This document shows, piece after piece, positions 19,178 through 27,331 of a stretch of 64,000 nt of DNA (position 1 is its first letter; each line of letters begins with the position of its first letter). The stretch comes from Mycoplasmatota bacterium. GTDB lineage: Bacteria > Bacillota_I > Bacilli_A > Haloplasmatales > Haloplasmataceae. Under the pieces are notes generated by a model. It saw only the letters and a list, made by a program, of their open reading frames with translations. It was not told where the DNA came from and made no database searches. Made by a program: the position numbers and the translations under genes. Location: NCBI GenBank assembly GCA_018394295.1, contig CP074573.1, positions 3,042,543 to 3,106,542 of the forward strand. The letters run 5' to 3'.

Positions 19178-20632
19178 ATGAAAGTTCGTGTAAGATACGC
19201 ACCAAGCCCTACAGGCTATTTACATATTGGAAATACTAGAACCGCGTTGTTTAACTTTTTATATGCGAAAAAACACGGGGGGGATTTTATCGTTCGTATT
19301 GAAGATACAGATGTAGAACGAAATGTATCTGAAGGTGAACAATCACAATTAAGACATCTAAAATGGTTAGGGATTGATTATGATGAATCTGTGGATAAAG
19401 CAAACCCTAAGTATGCCCCATATCGTCAGTTAGAAAGATTAGATATCTATAAAAGGTACGCAATGGAGCTTGTTGAACGCGGATTAGCTTATAAATGTTA
19501 TTGTACTGAAGAAGAACTCGCAAAAGAACGTGAAGAGTTATCAGAAGATAAGGCATCTCATATGCATTATTCACGTCGTTGTTTAAATGCTTCAAGTGAG
19601 GAATTAAAAGAATTAGAAAAACGTGGTGAATATACTATTCGGTTTCAAGTACCAGAAAATGTTACCTATGTTTTCAAGGATATTGTGAAAGGAGAGGTTT
19701 CATTTTCATCTGAAGATATTGGTGACTGGGTAATTATGAAACGAAATGGTATCCCTACTTATAATTTTGCGGTAGTGATTGATGATCATTTAATGGATAT
19801 AACCCATGTATTACGCGGTGAAGAGCATATTACTAATACTCCTAAACAAATGGGGATATATGATGCCTTTGGTTGGGATTATCCTACATTTGGACATATG
19901 ACATTGATTGTTAAAGAAGATGGGAAAAAGTTATCAAAGAGGGATCCAAATATTATTGCTTTCATTTCTCAGTATGAAAAAATGGGCTATTTACCAGAAG
20001 CGTTATTTAACTTTATTTCCTTATTAGGATGGAGTCCTGAAGGAGAAGAGGAAATCTTATCGAAAGCAGAGATAATCGATAAATTTGATGAGAAACGTTT
20101 ATCTAAATCACCTGCAACGTTTGATAAAAATAAGTTAATGTATATAAATAATCGTTATATTAAAGAATTACTCCTTGAAAATATGGTAACATTGTGTAAA
20201 CCCCATATTGATTGCCATGAGACATTGAAAGAGAAATCAACAGAATGGATTACAAAGTTAGTTGGTTTATTCCATGATAGAATGTCTTTTGGCGCAGAAA
20301 TAATCTCATTGTATCATGAATTTTTTGAAAAAGATTTTGTGATTGATGAAGAAGAATTAACATTTATTAAACAAGATGGTGTTAAAACAACATTAGAAGT
20401 ATTTAAATTGAAATTAGAGGAATTAACTGAATTTAATACTGAGAATATTAAAAAATGTATTAAAATGGCAGGGAAAGAAACAAAGGCAAAAGGGAAACTG
20501 TTGTATATGCCTTGTCGAATCGCAACAACATCACAAATGCATGGACCTGATTTACCAAAAGTAATTGAATTATTAGGTAAAGTAGAAGTAATTAATCGAC
20601 TAGAAAAAACACTAGCATTATTACCTGCTTAG
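19178..20632 (+). CDS. gltX: Glutamyl-tRNA synthetase
   Basis: The enzyme charges tRNA-Glu. It has 484 residues and is a class I synthetase with HIGN (16-19) as the HIGH motif and KLSKR (251-255) as the KMSKS motif. The zinc-knuckle region KCYCTEEEL and the later Tyr/Cys (HYSRRC) are present. ATG 19178 follows AGGAGG. The usual cysE between gltX and cysS of Bacillus is missing. I see no T-box leader. Confidence 0.96.
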   Translation: MKVRVRYAPSPTGYLHIGNTRTALFNFLYAKKHGGDFIVRIEDTDVERNVSEGEQSQLRHLKWLGIDYDESVDKANPKYAPYRQLERLDIYKRYAMELVERGLAYKCYCTEEELAKEREELSEDKASHMHYSRRCLNASSEELKELEKRGEYTIRFQVPENVTYVFKDIVKGEVSFSSEDIGDWVIMKRNGIPTYNFAVVIDDHLMDITHVLRGEEHITNTPKQMGIYDAFGWDYPTFGHMTLIVKEDGKKLSKRDPNIIAFISQYEKMGYLPEALFNFISLLGWSPEGEEEILSKAEIIDKFDEKRLSKSPATFDKNKLMYINNRYIKELLLENMVTLCKPHIDCHETLKEKSTEWITKLVGLFHDRMSFGAEIISLYHEFFEKDFVIDEEELTFIKQDGVKTTLEVFKLKLEELTEFNTENIKKCIKMAGKETKAKGKLLYMPCRIATTSQMHGPDLPKVIELLGKVEVINRLEKTLALLPA

Positions 20633-20642
20633 TATGTGGGTA

Positions 20643-20667
20643 TAAAGCCGCATACGTGCGGCTTTTG
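20643..20667 (+). terminator. Terminator of gltX
   Basis: AAAGCCGCA (20644-20652) pairs with TGCGGCTTT (20657-20665) around a 4-base loop. The stem is GC-rich but the T-run is only four bases. Confidence 0.7.
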
Positions 20668-20755
20668 TATTTGCACAAATGAAAAGTCTTGCAATTTGTC
20701 ATAAAATAGCACAAAATTAAATTAGCATGCAAATTATATATAAAGAGGTGATATT

Positions 20756-22111
20756 ATGTATATCTATAATTCGTTAACGAATCAGAAAGAAGTATTCAAA
20801 ACAATTATACCTAATAAGGTGAATATGTATGTATGTGGGCCAACTGTTTATAATTACATTCATATAGGAAATGCTAGACCTGTTATTTTTTTCGATGTGG
20901 TCAAAAGATATTTAGAACATCGTGGTTATGATGTAACTTATGTATCAAACATTACAAATGTCGATGATAAAATTATTAATGCAGCTAAAGAAAATCAGGT
21001 TAGTGAAGAGGTTATTGCTAACCGATATAAAGAAGCTTTTTTAGAAAATGTTAAGCAATTAAATTGTGTTGAATTTGATATAAACCCTAGTGTAACTGAT
21101 TATATGTCAAATATTATAAATTATATAAAAGAACTTGAAAATTTAGGTTATGCCTATGAAGTAGAGGGTGATGTTTATTTTTCAGTCAATAAGATAAGTT
21201 CCTATGGCCAATTATCAAATCAAGAAACAGAAAGTCTTGAAATTGGTGCAAGAATTACAGAACATAGTAAAAAACAAAATCCTTTAGACTTTACATTATG
21301 GAAGAAGACAGATGATGGAATCAAGTGGGATTCTCCTTGGGGAAAGGGTAGACCTGGATGGCACACAGAATGTGTTGCGATGATAAATGATACTTTAGGT
21401 TCATTAATTGATATTCATGGTGGAGGTTCAGATTTAAAGTTTCCACATCATGAAAATGAAATTGCCCAATCGATGGCGATGAATAAAACAATATTAGCTA
21501 ATTATTGGATGCACAATGGTCGATTAATGATTGATAATGAAAAAATGAGTAAATCGTTAGGAAACTATATATTAATTAATGATTTTTTATCTCATTATGA
21601 TTTTCGTGTATTACGTTTATTTATGCTTTCTACACATTATCGTCAACCACTTAATTATACATTTGAAAATATAGAGAATATTAAAAATGAGGTAACTAAG
21701 ATTGAAACTTCTTATAAACAACTTCAAATGAAGTTAGATTTAAATCATTATTTAGATGAAGTGGTATCAATTAATGATTTTTCACAGACTATAATCAATC
21801 AATTTAATCAAGCAATGGATGATGATTTTAATTCAGCGAATGCGATTACTGCTTTAATGAATTTAATAAAAGAAGTTAATAAGGTTATTCGTAAGCAAAT
21901 ATTCACTATAGATGAATTAAAGTATATGTTAAGTTTACATCATACCTTTAAACAGATTTTAATGATTTTTGGAATTAGTTATGAGATTCCACGATTAGAT
22001 AATGAAATTAGAGATTTAATTAAAATAAGAGAAGAAGCTAGAAAAAATAAAGATTTTGAAAAAGCTGATAAAATTCGAGCGATATTAAATGAAAAAGGAA
22101 TAAATATATAA
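20756..22111 (+). CDS. cysS: Cysteinyl-tRNA synthetase
   Basis: The enzyme charges tRNA-Cys. It has 451 residues and is class I with zinc-ligand Cys27 (VCGPTVYNYIHIGNA), HIGN 36-39, the zinc site GWHTECVAM, and KMSKS (263-267). ATG 20756 follows GAGGTGAT. It opens the conserved run cysS-mrnC-rlmB-sigma factor-rpmG-secE-nusG. Confidence 0.96.
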   Translation: MYIYNSLTNQKEVFKTIIPNKVNMYVCGPTVYNYIHIGNARPVIFFDVVKRYLEHRGYDVTYVSNITNVDDKIINAAKENQVSEEVIANRYKEAFLENVKQLNCVEFDINPSVTDYMSNIINYIKELENLGYAYEVEGDVYFSVNKISSYGQLSNQETESLEIGARITEHSKKQNPLDFTLWKKTDDGIKWDSPWGKGRPGWHTECVAMINDTLGSLIDIHGGGSDLKFPHHENEIAQSMAMNKTILANYWMHNGRLMIDNEKMSKSLGNYILINDFLSHYDFRVLRLFMLSTHYRQPLNYTFENIENIKNEVTKIETSYKQLQMKLDLNHYLDEVVSINDFSQTIINQFNQAMDDDFNSANAITALMNLIKEVNKVIRKQIFTIDELKYMLSLHHTFKQILMIFGISYEIPRLDNEIRDLIKIREEARKNKDFEKADKIRAILNEKGINI

Positions 22112-22114
22112 AAT

Positions 22115-22504
22115 ATGGTAAATTATAAATTATTAAATGGTGTTAGCTTGGCTTATATTGGAGATGCATATTACGATTTATGGATTAGACAATATTTGAT
22201 TAATAAAGGATATACTAAAGTCAATGATTTACATAAATTGGCAACGAAATATGTTTCTGCAACAGCTCAAGCAAAAATCATTAATCACTTAATGAAAAAT
22301 AAAGATTTATTAGAAGAAGAAATCGAAATTGTTAAAAGAGGTAGAAATGCGAAAATCAATCATAAAAAACATAATGTTGATATTTTAACCTATAAACATA
22401 GTACTTCTTTTGAATCATTGATTGGATATTTATATTTAATGGAAAAAAAAGAAAGATTAAATAAAATAATTCTATTCGCTATTGAATTAGTTGAAAGTTG
22501 GTGA
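22115..22504 (+). CDS. mrnC: Mini-ribonuclease III
   Basis: Mini-III is an RNase III-type enzyme without a dsRNA-binding domain that matures 23S rRNA in Bacillota. At 129 residues it has the right length. The catalytic region is AYIGDAYYDLWIRQYL near the N-terminus and FESLIGYLYLM near the C-terminus. It follows cysS after 3 bases and overlaps nothing, which is the usual position. The Shine-Dalgarno site AAGGAA is rather far (14 bases), so translation may be coupled to cysS. Confidence 0.92.
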   Translation: MVNYKLLNGVSLAYIGDAYYDLWIRQYLINKGYTKVNDLHKLATKYVSATAQAKIINHLMKNKDLLEEEIEIVKRGRNAKINHKKHNVDILTYKHSTSFESLIGYLYLMEKKERLNKIILFAIELVESW

Positions 22505-22508
22505 TGAT

Positions 22509-23240
22509 ATGGCAGAATATATTTATGGAAAAAATACAGTTATCGAAATGATTAAATCTGGACATAAAATCGAGGAAGTTTTGGTGACGGAGTTAGTTAT
22601 TAATAAAGAACCTATGATTCATTCTTTAATTAAGAAAGCCAATATTACCTACCAAATCGTAGGGCGTAAACAATTAGATCGATTAGTAAAAGGAAATCAT
22701 CAAGGAATTATCTGTAAAATTGCCCCCTTTCCATATTATGAAATAACGGATATGTTAAATGTAGCAAAACAAAAAAATGAAAATCCATTTATTGTCATTT
22801 TAGATGGACTTGAGGACCCTCATAATTTAGGTGCTATATTAAGGACTGCTGATTGTAGTGGGGTTCATGGAATCATTATTCCTAAAAATCGGTCTGTCAG
22901 TTTAAATGCAACGGTTGCTAAGTTATCAACAGGTGCTATTAAGTATGTTAAAGTAGCTAAAGTAACTAATTTAACAAATACGATTAAACAATTAAAAAAA
23001 ATGGGTTTATGGATTATTGGATGTGATATGGATACAAAATTGGATTACCGCCAAATGGATGCTAAAGCCCCTATCGCTCTTGTTATTGGTAGTGAAGGAA
23101 AAGGAATTAGTCGCCTGGTAAAAGAAAATTGTGATATGGTAGTTAAGTTACCAATGAAAGGTCATATCACTTCATTAAATGCATCTGTTGCAACTTCTAT
23201 TATTCTATATGAAGTGTTAAATCAACGTTGTCCCCTCTAA
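22509..23240 (+). CDS. rlmB: 23S rRNA (guanosine-2'-O-)-methyltransferase RlmB / TrmH family
   Basis: This SPOUT-class methyltransferase modifies a 23S rRNA guanosine. I take ATG 22509, preceded by GGTGAT, and reject an upstream in-frame start inside mrnC. This gives 243 residues. An N-terminal substrate-binding domain precedes the SPOUT motifs: LDGLEDPHNLGAILRTADC, VIGSEGKGISRLV and the trefoil-knot segment MKGHITSLNASVATSI. Position after mrnC is conserved in Bacillota. Confidence 0.92.
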   Translation: MAEYIYGKNTVIEMIKSGHKIEEVLVTELVINKEPMIHSLIKKANITYQIVGRKQLDRLVKGNHQGIICKIAPFPYYEITDMLNVAKQKNENPFIVILDGLEDPHNLGAILRTADCSGVHGIIIPKNRSVSLNATVAKLSTGAIKYVKVAKVTNLTNTIKQLKKMGLWIIGCDMDTKLDYRQMDAKAPIALVIGSEGKGISRLVKENCDMVVKLPMKGHITSLNASVATSIILYEVLNQRCPL

Positions 23241-23264
23241 ATTAATTTAAGGAGGACAGACGCA

Positions 23265-23813
23265 ATGCGTCAAAATGATGAAAAATCAATAAATAAAGCA
23301 CTTATTGAATATGAATATATTATTAAGATTATACTATCTAAATATAAGATTATACCAAAAGATTATGATGATGCTCTTCAAGAAGGAAGATTGGGGTTAT
23401 TAAAAGCCATACGTGCTTTTAAAGATAATAAAGGCGCTAATTTTACTTCATTTGCATCACTCTGTATTGATCGGCAAATTTTATCTTTTCTGAGAAATCA
23501 AGGTAGAAAGAAGAATAAGATTCATCAATACAGTTATTCCCTTGATTCTTATTATACTGAAGTAGAAATTAGTAAATTAAGTCATATGAAGAATAATATT
23601 GAAGATTATATCTTTGCTAAAATGCATTATGAAAATGTTTATCACAAAGCGCTCGTGCAAATGAGTTATCTTGAAAAGAACATTTATCGATATTATATTA
23701 CAGGATATACGATTCAAGAATTAAGTAAGGAATATCAAATACCCAAAAAACAAGTTTATGTAATTATAGCTAAAGCAAAAAAGAAGATTGAACAAAAATT
23801 GAATCAATACTAA
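23265..23813 (+). CDS. Sigma-70 family factor at the sigH locus
   Basis: This 182-residue protein starts at ATG 23265 after GGAGG. Sigma region 2 is clear: DYDDALQEGRLGLLKAIRAFKDNKGANFTSFASLCIDRQILSFLRNQ reads in the first third, and region 4 is a helix-turn-helix near the end (TIQELSKEYQIPKKQVYVII). It stands where sigH stands in Bacillus, but yacP/rae1 is missing between it and rlmB. It is shorter and more divergent than SigH (about 218). It is probably an alternative sigma factor; a sporulation role is not shown. Confidence 0.82.
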   Translation: MRQNDEKSINKALIEYEYIIKIILSKYKIIPKDYDDALQEGRLGLLKAIRAFKDNKGANFTSFASLCIDRQILSFLRNQGRKKNKIHQYSYSLDSYYTEVEISKLSHMKNNIEDYIFAKMHYENVYHKALVQMSYLEKNIYRYYITGYTIQELSKEYQIPKKQVYVIIAKAKKKIEQKLNQY

Positions 23814-23816
23814 GTA

Positions 23817-23869
23817 TTGACATTTATCTTTTTATTTGTTAAAGTATTATAAGTTAGATTGTGTATAAT
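23817..23869 (+). promoter_or_regulatory. Promoter region upstream of rpmG-secE-nusG
   Basis: A consensus TTGACA (23817-23822) is followed after 17 bases by TAAAGT (23840-23845). A perfect TATAAT (23864-23869) with no matching -35 is closer to the gene. One or both may serve rpmG. Confidence 0.45.
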
Positions 23870-23884
23870 AGGTGAAAAATTTTT

Positions 23885-24034
23885 ATGAGAACAAAAATTA
23901 TTTTAGTATGTACTGAATGTCTCTCGCGAAATTATACCGCTGATAAGAATAAATTAATTTCAACAGAACGTTTAGAAATTAAAAAGTTTTGTAGGCATTG
24001 TAATAAACATACCTTACATAAAGAAACTAAGTAG
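23885..24034 (+). CDS. rpmG: 50S ribosomal protein L33 (zinc-binding form)
   Basis: This short frame from ATG 23885 to TAG 24034 encodes 49 residues. It begins [20 protein letters not shown] and contains CTEC (9-12) and CRHC (36-39), the four zinc ligands of the C+ form of L33. It is located between the sigma factor and secE, as in Bacillus. The nearest Shine-Dalgarno-like site is AGGTGA at 12-15 bases. Confidence 0.92.
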   Translation: MRTKIILVCTECLSRNYTADKNKLISTERLEIKKFCRHCNKHTLHKETK

Positions 24035-24048
24035 GAGGAACAATTAAA

Positions 24049-24708
24049 ATGAATACTCGTAAAGAAACAATATATGGTATTGTAAAATATGTTTCGGGTC
24101 TATTAGGATTTATAGGAATCATTTTAGCAATCTTTACCGTAACAGGTGCTATTGAATGGTTTTTAATTGAGATAGATTATAGAGGAGCATTTACAAATGA
24201 AACGAAGTTAATCTTATCTTTAACATCATCAATTTTAGGTATTTTCTTTTTGTTCATTGCATTTTCTAAGCAAATTGATAAATTCTTCAGTTACTTAGAA
24301 ACTCATTCAGTTAATCAAACGGAAGAGAAAAAAGGAATTACTATTGAATCAATTTTCTTTATAACAATCGCTGTTATTTTAATTGTATTAGCTTTGTTAT
24401 TAGCAATAGGAACATTAGCATTAAAAACAAATTTACCATTATTGGGTAACGCAACAAAAACTTTCTTAATTGGTGCTTTAGTTGTGTTAGCGATATTAGC
24501 TATTTTAACTGGATTTAACGAAACAATTGCTCAATCAATTAAGGAAATGAAGAAAGTTCATTGGCCAACTGGTAAAGAAATGGTTGATTATAGTAAAAAA
24601 GTATTTACATTTATAATATTTTTCAGTGTATTTTTCTTAATTTTAGACTTATTCTTAACCAACGCCCCAATTTGGTTGGAAAATATTTTTGGAATTGACA
24701 TAAAATAA
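24049..24708 (+). CDS. secE: SecE with long N-terminal membrane extension
   Basis: SecE clamps SecY in the protein-conducting channel. The C-terminal 60 residues are a standard SecE: the amphipathic segment KEMKKVHWPTGKE (165-177) and a membrane helix at 184-205. It is preceded by about 160 residues holding four predicted membrane helices (near 13-38, 54-73, 100-125 and 137-155). Bacillota SecE is usually about 60 residues with one helix, and E. coli SecE has three. ATG 24049 follows AGGAGG directly after rpmG, and no internal Shine-Dalgarno suggests a separate short SecE. Position between rpmG and nusG is canonical. Confidence 0.88.
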   Translation: MNTRKETIYGIVKYVSGLLGFIGIILAIFTVTGAIEWFLIEIDYRGAFTNETKLILSLTSSILGIFFLFIAFSKQIDKFFSYLETHSVNQTEEKKGITIESIFFITIAVILIVLALLLAIGTLALKTNLPLLGNATKTFLIGALVVLAILAILTGFNETIAQSIKEMKKVHWPTGKEMVDYSKKVFTFIIFFSVFFLILDLFLTNAPIWLENIFGIDIK

Positions 24709-24750
24709 ACTTATATTATCTTTTCTTCTAGCTACTAGGAGGTTTACATA

Positions 24751-25290
24751 ATGGAAGAGAAAAATTGGTTTGTTGTACAAACTTATTCAGGACTTGAGAA
24801 CACTGTAAAAAATAATTTAGAACGTCGTATTGAATCTATGGGGATGGAAAATCAAATATTTCGTGTAATTATCCCTGAAGAAACAGAAGTTGAAATTAAA
24901 AAAGGTGTTAAAAAAGAAAAGGTTAGAAAAATCTTTCCTGGATATGTATTTATAGAAATGGTTGTTACAGATGAATCTTGGTATGTTGTTAGAAATACAC
25001 CTAACGTAACTGGATTTATTGGTTCAAGTGGGAAAGGTGCAAAACCTGTTCCTTTACGTCCTGGAGAAATTGATCCTATTTTGAAAAAATTAGGTTTACA
25101 TCGTGCAGAATATGACTTAAAAGTCAAAGTTGGCGAGAGTGTAAGAATTAAATCTGGACCTTTTACTGGTCAAAATGGTATTGTTGATGAGATTGATTAT
25201 GATAAAATGGTTTTAAAAGTTTTAGTTGATTTCTTTGGTAGACAGACAAAATTTGAACTTGAATTTACACAAGTTGAAAAAATTGATTAA
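24751..25290 (+). CDS. nusG: Transcription termination/antitermination factor NusG
   Basis: NusG binds RNA polymerase and couples it to Rho or the ribosome. It has 179 residues. The NGN domain opens with NWFVVQTYSGLENTVKNNL and contains FPGYVFIEM and WYVVRNTPNVTGFIG. The C-terminal KOW motif is VRIKSGPFTGQNGIVDEID. Translation starts at ATG 24751 after AGGAGG. It follows secE and ends before a terminator hairpin. Confidence 0.96.
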   Translation: MEEKNWFVVQTYSGLENTVKNNLERRIESMGMENQIFRVIIPEETEVEIKKGVKKEKVRKIFPGYVFIEMVVTDESWYVVRNTPNVTGFIGSSGKGAKPVPLRPGEIDPILKKLGLHRAEYDLKVKVGESVRIKSGPFTGQNGIVDEIDYDKMVLKVLVDFFGRQTKFELEFTQVEKID

Positions 25291-25296
25291 AAAGTC

Positions 25297-25325
25297 TTGA
25301 TTTTATTTAAAATTAATGGTATCAT
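25297..25325 (+). promoter_or_regulatory. Promoter for rplK, overlapping the nusG terminator
   Basis: TTGATT (25297-25302) and TATCAT (25320-25325) are 17 bases apart with an extended -10 (TGG). A transcript started near 25332 would lack the left arm of the hairpin at 25326-25355, so it would escape termination. Confidence 0.5.
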
Positions 25326-25361
25326 AGCATAGCTAGCGTCCTTTTTAGCTATGCTTTTTTA
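25326..25361 (+). terminator. Terminator of the secE-nusG unit
   Basis: AGCATAGCT (25326-25334) pairs with AGCTATGCT (25347-25355), followed by a T-run. Confidence 0.75.
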
Positions 25362-25383
25362 TTGCGCTTTATGCTCAATTTGC

Positions 25384-25419
25384 GTGGGAGGATAAATTTC
25401 AATCATCCATTTAACCACA
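25384..25419 (+). promoter_or_regulatory. Putative L1 operator in the rplK leader (copy A)
   Basis: GTGGGAGGA (25384-25392) and AACCAC (25413-25418) can pair through GTGG/CCAC. The GTGGGAGG core with a downstream ACCAC strand resembles the L1-binding site of 23S rRNA (helices 76-78). It lies directly upstream of the rplK Shine-Dalgarno site, where L1 autoregulation of the L11 operon is known. A second copy precedes rplA. Confidence 0.5.
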
Positions 25420-25445
25420 TCACGGACTAGAGGAGGTGTTGTCTC

Positions 25446-25871
25446 GTGGCTAAACAAGTAACCAAAGTTATTAAATTACAATTGAACGCTGGAAAAGCAA
25501 CTCAAGCTCCACCAGTAGGACCAGCTTTAGGTCAAGCAGGTGTAAACAGTGCTCAGTTTTGTTCAGAATTCAATGAACGTACACGTGATATGATGGGTAA
25601 CATAGTTCCTGTTGTAATTTCTGTTTATGATGATCGTTCATTTACATTTATTACCAAAACGCCACCAGCTTCTGATTTATTGAAGAAAGCTGCAGGAATT
25701 AGTAGTGGTTCATCAAATGCAAAAACAACTAAAGTAGCTACTATTAAACGCGATAAAGTTCGCGAAATAGCCGAAATGAAAATGCCCGATTTAAACGCAA
25801 GTGACATTGAAGCTGCTACTAGAATTATTGAAGGAACAGCTAGAAACATGGGAATCGTTGTTGAAGACTAA
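25446..25871 (+). CDS. rplK: 50S ribosomal protein L11
   Basis: L11 forms the GTPase-associated centre of the 50S subunit. It has 141 residues and starts at GTG 25446 behind [29 protein letters not shown] and the C-terminal rRNA-binding segment ending in [14 protein letters not shown] are typical. Confidence 0.97.
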   Translation: MAKQVTKVIKLQLNAGKATQAPPVGPALGQAGVNSAQFCSEFNERTRDMMGNIVPVVISVYDDRSFTFITKTPPASDLLKKAAGISSGSSNAKTTKVATIKRDKVREIAEMKMPDLNASDIEAATRIIEGTARNMGIVVED

Positions 25872-25902
25872 ACTACTTTTAGGTTGTATTGCAACCTAGA
25901 TT

Positions 25903-25927
25903 GTGGGAGGAGATTCCGTTTAACCAC
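25903..25927 (+). promoter_or_regulatory. Putative L1 operator before rplA (copy B)
   Basis: GTGGGAGGA (25903-25911) and AACCAC (25922-25927) repeat the element of the rplK leader with a shorter spacer. It lies just before the rplA Shine-Dalgarno site. A small hairpin (AGGTTG/CAACCT, 25881-25897) is immediately upstream. Confidence 0.45.
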
Positions 25928-25945
25928 ATTTTAGGAGGTGCCAAG

Positions 25946-26641
25946 ATGGCTAGTATAGGAAAAAAACATGCTGAAGTTTTAAAACTAGTTGATAGCAACC
26001 AGCTTTATTCAATTGAAGAAGCTGTAGAATTAGTTAAAAAAACGAGCTATGTCAAATTTGACGCTACAGTAGAAATTGCTTTCCGTATGGGATTAGATCC
26101 GCGTAAGGCTGAACAAAATTTACGTGGAGCAGTTGTATTACCTCACGGAACAGGGAAAACACGTACTGTATTAGTAATTGCTCAAGGCGATAAAGCGAAA
26201 GAAGCTACTGAAGCTGGAGCTGATTTTGTTGGTGATGCTGATTATATTAATAAAATTCAACAAGGTTGGTTTGGATTTGATGTAATCGTAGCTACTCCAG
26301 ACATGATGCCTCAATTAGGAAGATTAGGACGTATTTTAGGTCCTAAAGGATTAATGCCAAATCCTAAAACAGGTACAGTCACTATGGATGTTGCGAAAGC
26401 TGTTAATGAAATTAAAGCAGGTAAAGTAGAATATCGTGTTGACAAAGTAGGGAATATTCATGTTCCTGTTGGAAAAGTATCATTTGATAATGAAAAGTTA
26501 ACAGAAAATGTTAAAACTATTTATGAGAGAATGATGCGTATTAAACCAGCAACTGTTAAAGGTGTTTATATGAAAAACATATCTTTAACTTCTACTATGG
26601 GTCCTGGAATCAAAGTAGATTCTAGTTCAATCATTAAATAA
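25946..26641 (+). CDS. rplA: 50S ribosomal protein L1
   Basis: L1 forms the mobile stalk that helps release E-site tRNA and represses its own operon in many bacteria. I take ATG 25946 ([12 protein letters not shown]) after AGGAGGTG, giving 231 residues. A longer in-frame extension covers the leader element and has no ribosome site. [13 protein letters not shown] and the motif [20 protein letters not shown] mark the family. Confidence 0.96.
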   Translation: MASIGKKHAEVLKLVDSNQLYSIEEAVELVKKTSYVKFDATVEIAFRMGLDPRKAEQNLRGAVVLPHGTGKTRTVLVIAQGDKAKEATEAGADFVGDADYINKIQQGWFGFDVIVATPDMMPQLGRLGRILGPKGLMPNPKTGTVTMDVAKAVNEIKAGKVEYRVDKVGNIHVPVGKVSFDNEKLTENVKTIYERMMRIKPATVKGVYMKNISLTSTMGPGIKVDSSSIIK

Positions 26642-26654
26642 TAATTAAATAAGA

Positions 26655-26775
26655 AAACGAATACCGTAGACAGTAGGGGCTAGAAAGCTTAATTATCCTA
26701 CCGAGGTTATTATAATATAATAATTATGATATCCTCTTGGTATAAAGAGGATATTTTTTTTCCTACGGTATAATT
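26655..26775 (+). promoter_or_regulatory. Ribosomal protein L10 leader with terminator/attenuator
   Basis: The region carries the conserved L10-leader features: ACCGTAGACAGTAGGGGC near 26663 and TATCCTACCGAGGT near 26694, able to pair AGTAGG with CCTACC. TACCGTAG (26662-26669) also complements CTACGGTA (26763-26770), bracketing a terminator. Binding of L10(L12)4 to this leader is known in Bacillota and is expected to promote termination. Confidence 0.85.
26729..26760 (+). terminator. Terminator within the L10 leader
   Basis: ATATCCTCTT pairs with AAGAGGATAT across a short loop, followed by at least seven T. It lies upstream of rplJ and so acts as an attenuator. Confidence 0.85.
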
Positions 26776-26794
26776 AAACTCAGGAGGTGTAATG

Positions 26795-27304
26795 ATGAAT
26801 TCAGCTATTTTAGAGGCTAAAAAACAACAAGTAAATGAACTTGCAGAAAAATTTAAAAACTCAGTATCTTGTGTTGTTGTTGACCCTCGTGGTTTAACAG
26901 TTCAACAGTCAACTGAATTAAGAAAGCAACTTCGTAATGAAGGTGTTGAATTAAAAGTGATTAAAAACAATATTTCTGCTCGTGCTGCTAGTGAAGCTGG
27001 ATATGAAGAAATGAGTAAGTTATTTGTTGGGCCAAGCGCAATCGCTTTTAGTGAAAATGATGCTGTTGCTCCTGCGAAAATAATTTACGAATTTAGTTCT
27101 AAAAATGAAAGCCTACAACTTAAAGGTGGTTTCATTGAAAAAAGAAATGTATCTATTGAACAACTAGCTGAAGTTGCAAAATTACCGAACAAAGATGGAA
27201 TGTTATCTATGCTTTTATCTGTATTACAAGCACCAATGCGCAATTTAGCTTATGCAGTTAAGCAAATTGCTGAAAAAGATAACCAAACTGAGGTAAGTGA
27301 ATAA
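26795..27304 (+). CDS. rplJ: 50S ribosomal protein L10
   Basis: L10 anchors the L7/L12 dimers to the 50S stalk. Two adjacent ATG codons lie at 26792 and 26795. The second is 7 bases from AGGAGG and is preferred, giving 169 residues. VVVDPRGLTVQQSTELRKQLR and KVIKNNISARAA are characteristic. Expression is expected to be set by the leader upstream. Confidence 0.95.
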   Translation: MNSAILEAKKQQVNELAEKFKNSVSCVVVDPRGLTVQQSTELRKQLRNEGVELKVIKNNISARAASEAGYEEMSKLFVGPSAIAFSENDAVAPAKIIYEFSSKNESLQLKGGFIEKRNVSIEQLAEVAKLPNKDGMLSMLLSVLQAPMRNLAYAVKQIAEKDNQTEVSE

Positions 27305-27331
27305 TTTATAATTTTAAGGAGGAAAATAAAA

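Noticed and set aside
19107-20755. T-box riboswitch before gltX or cysS
   Set aside because: The leaders are under about 125 bases and show no T-box sequence; only a terminator and a possible promoter are seen.
25889-25945. In-frame N-terminal extension of rplA
   Set aside because: It covers the L1-operator-like element and lacks a ribosome site; AGGAGGTG precedes the ATG at 25946.
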